From NCBI GenBank assembly GCA_963692975.2, contig CAXMMR010000027.1, positions 1 through 64,000 on the forward strand: a stretch of 64,000 nt of DNA, written 5' to 3'. Below are positions 62,665 to 64,000 of this stretch, in pieces; within the stretch, counting starts at the first letter, position 1, and every line of letters begins with the position of its first letter. The notes beneath the pieces are model-generated. The model saw only the letters and a list, made by a program, of their open reading frames with translations. It was not told the origin of the DNA and ran no database searches. The stretch is from CAXMMR01 sp963692975 (lineage in GTDB: Bacteria > Pseudomonadota > Alphaproteobacteria > Acetobacterales > Acetobacteraceae). The translations under genes and the position numbers were made by a program.

Positions 62665-62843
62665 GAAGGAAGGCCAGAGGCTCTGCCTCTGGACGGGCAC
62701 CCATCGCACTCGTGCGATGGGAACCCGGCCGCTGGGGCCCGAGGCCCCAGACCCCATTCGAGTGGGATCCAAGGGCCTCGGGCCGTCGTGCGCAGCACGC
62801 CTTCGCGTGACGTTGGGTCCAGGGCAAAGCCTTGGCCTTCCTT
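62665..62843 (+). repeat. Family B repeat, copy 15, variant with extra hairpins
   Basis: The left arm CCAGAGGCTCTGCCTCTGG carries the additional hairpin CCCATCGCA-CTCG-TGCGATGGG. The middle contains GTCGTGCGCAGCACG in place of the usual segment. The right arm keeps only CCAGGGCAAAGCCTTGG. It lies between tamA and tamB. Confidence 0.88.
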
Positions 62844-62852
62844 GCTTCTCCA

Positions 62853-64000
62853 CTAAAACGCCTGCCCTAGCCCAATATAAATTTCATAAGCATCCGTATC
62901 CGGCCCTGTGGGCCGGTTCACCGGGACGGCGATGTCGAGCCGGATCGGCCCGATCGGCGTGTAATAGCGCGCGCCGAGTCCGATGCCGACTCTAAGCGGT
63001 CCCTCGAATGGCGCGCTCTGCGCTCCCACCTGCCCGGCATCGGCGAACGCCGCGATCCCCACCGGCCCATACACCCGCTGCCGCAGCTCGACCGTCGCCG
63101 CGTCGATCGAAGCGCCGCCGATCGGCTTGCCGTCCGGGAAGAGCGGGCTGACCGATTGGTAGCGGAAGCCCCGCACCGTCGCCGACCCGCCGCCATAGAA
63201 GCGTTGGTCGGGCGGCAGCTCGAACTCCGCCGCCCCCTGCGCCGAGCCGACCAGGGCGCGCAGCGCGATCACGGTGTGGCCGGGCTTGGTCAGGCCGATG
63301 CGGGCGACGTCCAGATAGGTCGAGGCGGTGCCCTGCAGGATGGTGAAGAACGCGTCGCCGTCCGAGCCGCCGAGGCTCTCCGTCGGCGTCGCGATCAGGT
63401 TGGCGCGAATGCCGTGCAGCGGGTCGTCGAGCGGGTTGGAGAGCTGCGTGCTGTCGTATTTGGCGGTGAACGGGATGGCGGCCAGCGTGTAGTTGCGCGT
63501 CACCCCCTCCTGGATGATCTGCTCCTGCTCGCCGCTCAGCCCGACGCTGCCGGTCCAGTAACGCGAGAACTTGCGGCTGAGCGAGACGCCGGCGGTAAAC
63601 GCGGTCTGGTCGTAGGCGTCCAGGTTCTGCTTGAGCGCGCCGAGATCGGCCTCGAACTGCTGGTCGCGGCGCAGGAAATCCGGCTTCAGGAACTGCGCGG
63701 TGACGTCGTAGCCCAGCCCCTGGGTCGCGTTGCCGCCGAGCCCCGTCGCAACCGCGCCCAGGTTGAGCTGCTCCGCCTCGCCGAACACGTCGCGGTCCGA
63801 CCAGGTAACGCCGAGGCTGCCGCCGAGGTCGGTCGAGTAGGCGGCGGTGATCCCGACCACATGGCGCGGCCGCTCGGCGAACACGAAGTCGAGCGGAAGT
63901 TCCCCATTCGGCTGCAGGCTGGCTCCAGGCCGCGCCTGCACCGAGGCGAACACGCCGATCGAGGCGAGGTCCTGCCGCGCCGCCTCGATCTTGCTCGGCT
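62853..64000 (-). CDS. tamA: TamA outer-membrane protein (3' part)
   Basis: The frame enters from the right edge and ends at 62853. The visible upstream end, AARQDLASIGVFASVQ, is a POTRA-domain strand-helix pattern; the rest is a beta barrel of the BamA/TamA superfamily, with FYGGGSATVRGF (the barrel VRGF-type motif) and LDIAVPVNRP near the end. The final residues end in Phe, as for barrel proteins. The N-terminus lies outside the window. It probably forms one operon with tamB. Confidence 0.92.
   Translation of the reverse strand, partial: PSKIEAARQDLASIGVFASVQARPGASLQPNGELPLDFVFAERPRHVVGITAAYSTDLGGSLGVTWSDRDVFGEAEQLNLGAVATGLGGNATQGLGYDVTAQFLKPDFLRRDQQFEADLGALKQNLDAYDQTAFTAGVSLSRKFSRYWTGSVGLSGEQEQIIQEGVTRNYTLAAIPFTAKYDSTQLSNPLDDPLHGIRANLIATPTESLGGSDGDAFFTILQGTASTYLDVARIGLTKPGHTVIALRALVGSAQGAAEFELPPDQRFYGGGSATVRGFRYQSVSPLFPDGKPIGGASIDAATVELRQRVYGPVGIAAFADAGQVGAQSAPFEGPLRVGIGLGARYYTPIGPIRLDIAVPVNRPTGPDTDAYEIYIGLGQAF

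Noticed and set aside
1..64000. tRNA, rRNA, prophage, integrase or transposase genes
   Set aside because: I looked for characteristic sequences and found none. The repeats therefore have no visible autonomous partner in this window.

Overview
The window is a compact, G+C-rich, densely coding bacterial chromosome segment. Gene order and proteins point to an alphaproteobacterium of the Rhodospirillales, most likely Acetobacteraceae: recG-sdhE-mfd, coxB-coxA-ctaB-coxF-coxC-DUF983-surf1, hemC-hemD-Mic60-HemY diverging from tsaD, tim44-mltA, alphaproteobacterial PmtA and TamA/TamB. The taxonomy is inference from gene content. I see no rRNA, tRNA, CRISPR array, integrase or transposase gene.

Layout. 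0-9 kb: yraN, an ArsP-like permease, a small secreted protein, a NUDIX hydrolase, recG, sdhE and mfd. 9-14.5 kb: M32 carboxypeptidase, semialdehyde dehydrogenase, GFA-type zinc protein, periplasmic amidase. 14.6-18 kb: a translationally coupled glycosyltransferase/methyltransferase/membrane glycosyltransferase operon. 18-19.6 kb: two adjacent RadC paralogues, one with a ruined metal site. 19.7-25.5 kb: aa3 cytochrome oxidase structural and assembly genes. 25.9-27.8 kb: PmtA, cold-shock protein, dUTPase. 27.9-34.8 kb: a polysaccharide locus (two acyltransferases, a secreted beta-helix-like protein, an O-antigen-ligase-like protein, YdcF). 35-39 kb: an ABC importer without binding protein, glutathione peroxidase, small genes. 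39-45 kb: MltA, Tim44-like protein, orphan TadG/TadE genes, a histidine phosphatase, SecB. 45-50 kb: a heme/Mic60 operon. 50-64 kb: tsaD, a frameshifted rlmJ, two SDRs, murJ, trpS, a two-domain glycosyltransferase, tamB and the 3' part of tamA.

The most unusual content lies between the genes. Family A is an AT-rich imperfect inverted repeat of about 110-120 bp, with six paired copies and one half copy, all before 38.4 kb. Each pair joins two different half-site types in opposite orientation; I see no same-type pair. Family B is a GC-rich composite of about 130-220 bp with palindromic ends and several internal hairpins. It has about 11 full-length copies plus remnants and fills nearly every spacer from 45 to 63 kb. 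Both resemble BIME/REP- or MITE-type elements, but I cannot name either family. They often start or end within a few bases of stop codons, alter apparent protein ends (NUDIX, DUF983, an SDR), sit inside the cox operon where ctaG is usually found, and in one place flank a lower-G+C gene as inverted half copies.

Other oddities are an in-frame 30-bp tandem repeat expanding tsaD, a single-base frameshift in rlmJ, a 9-bp x 8 tandem repeat before trpS, a 33-bp tandem duplication across the tim44/mltA junction and a 14-bp x 5 tandem repeat before yraN. Many start codons were moved downstream of the longest possible frame because the longer frames read through intergenic repeats.
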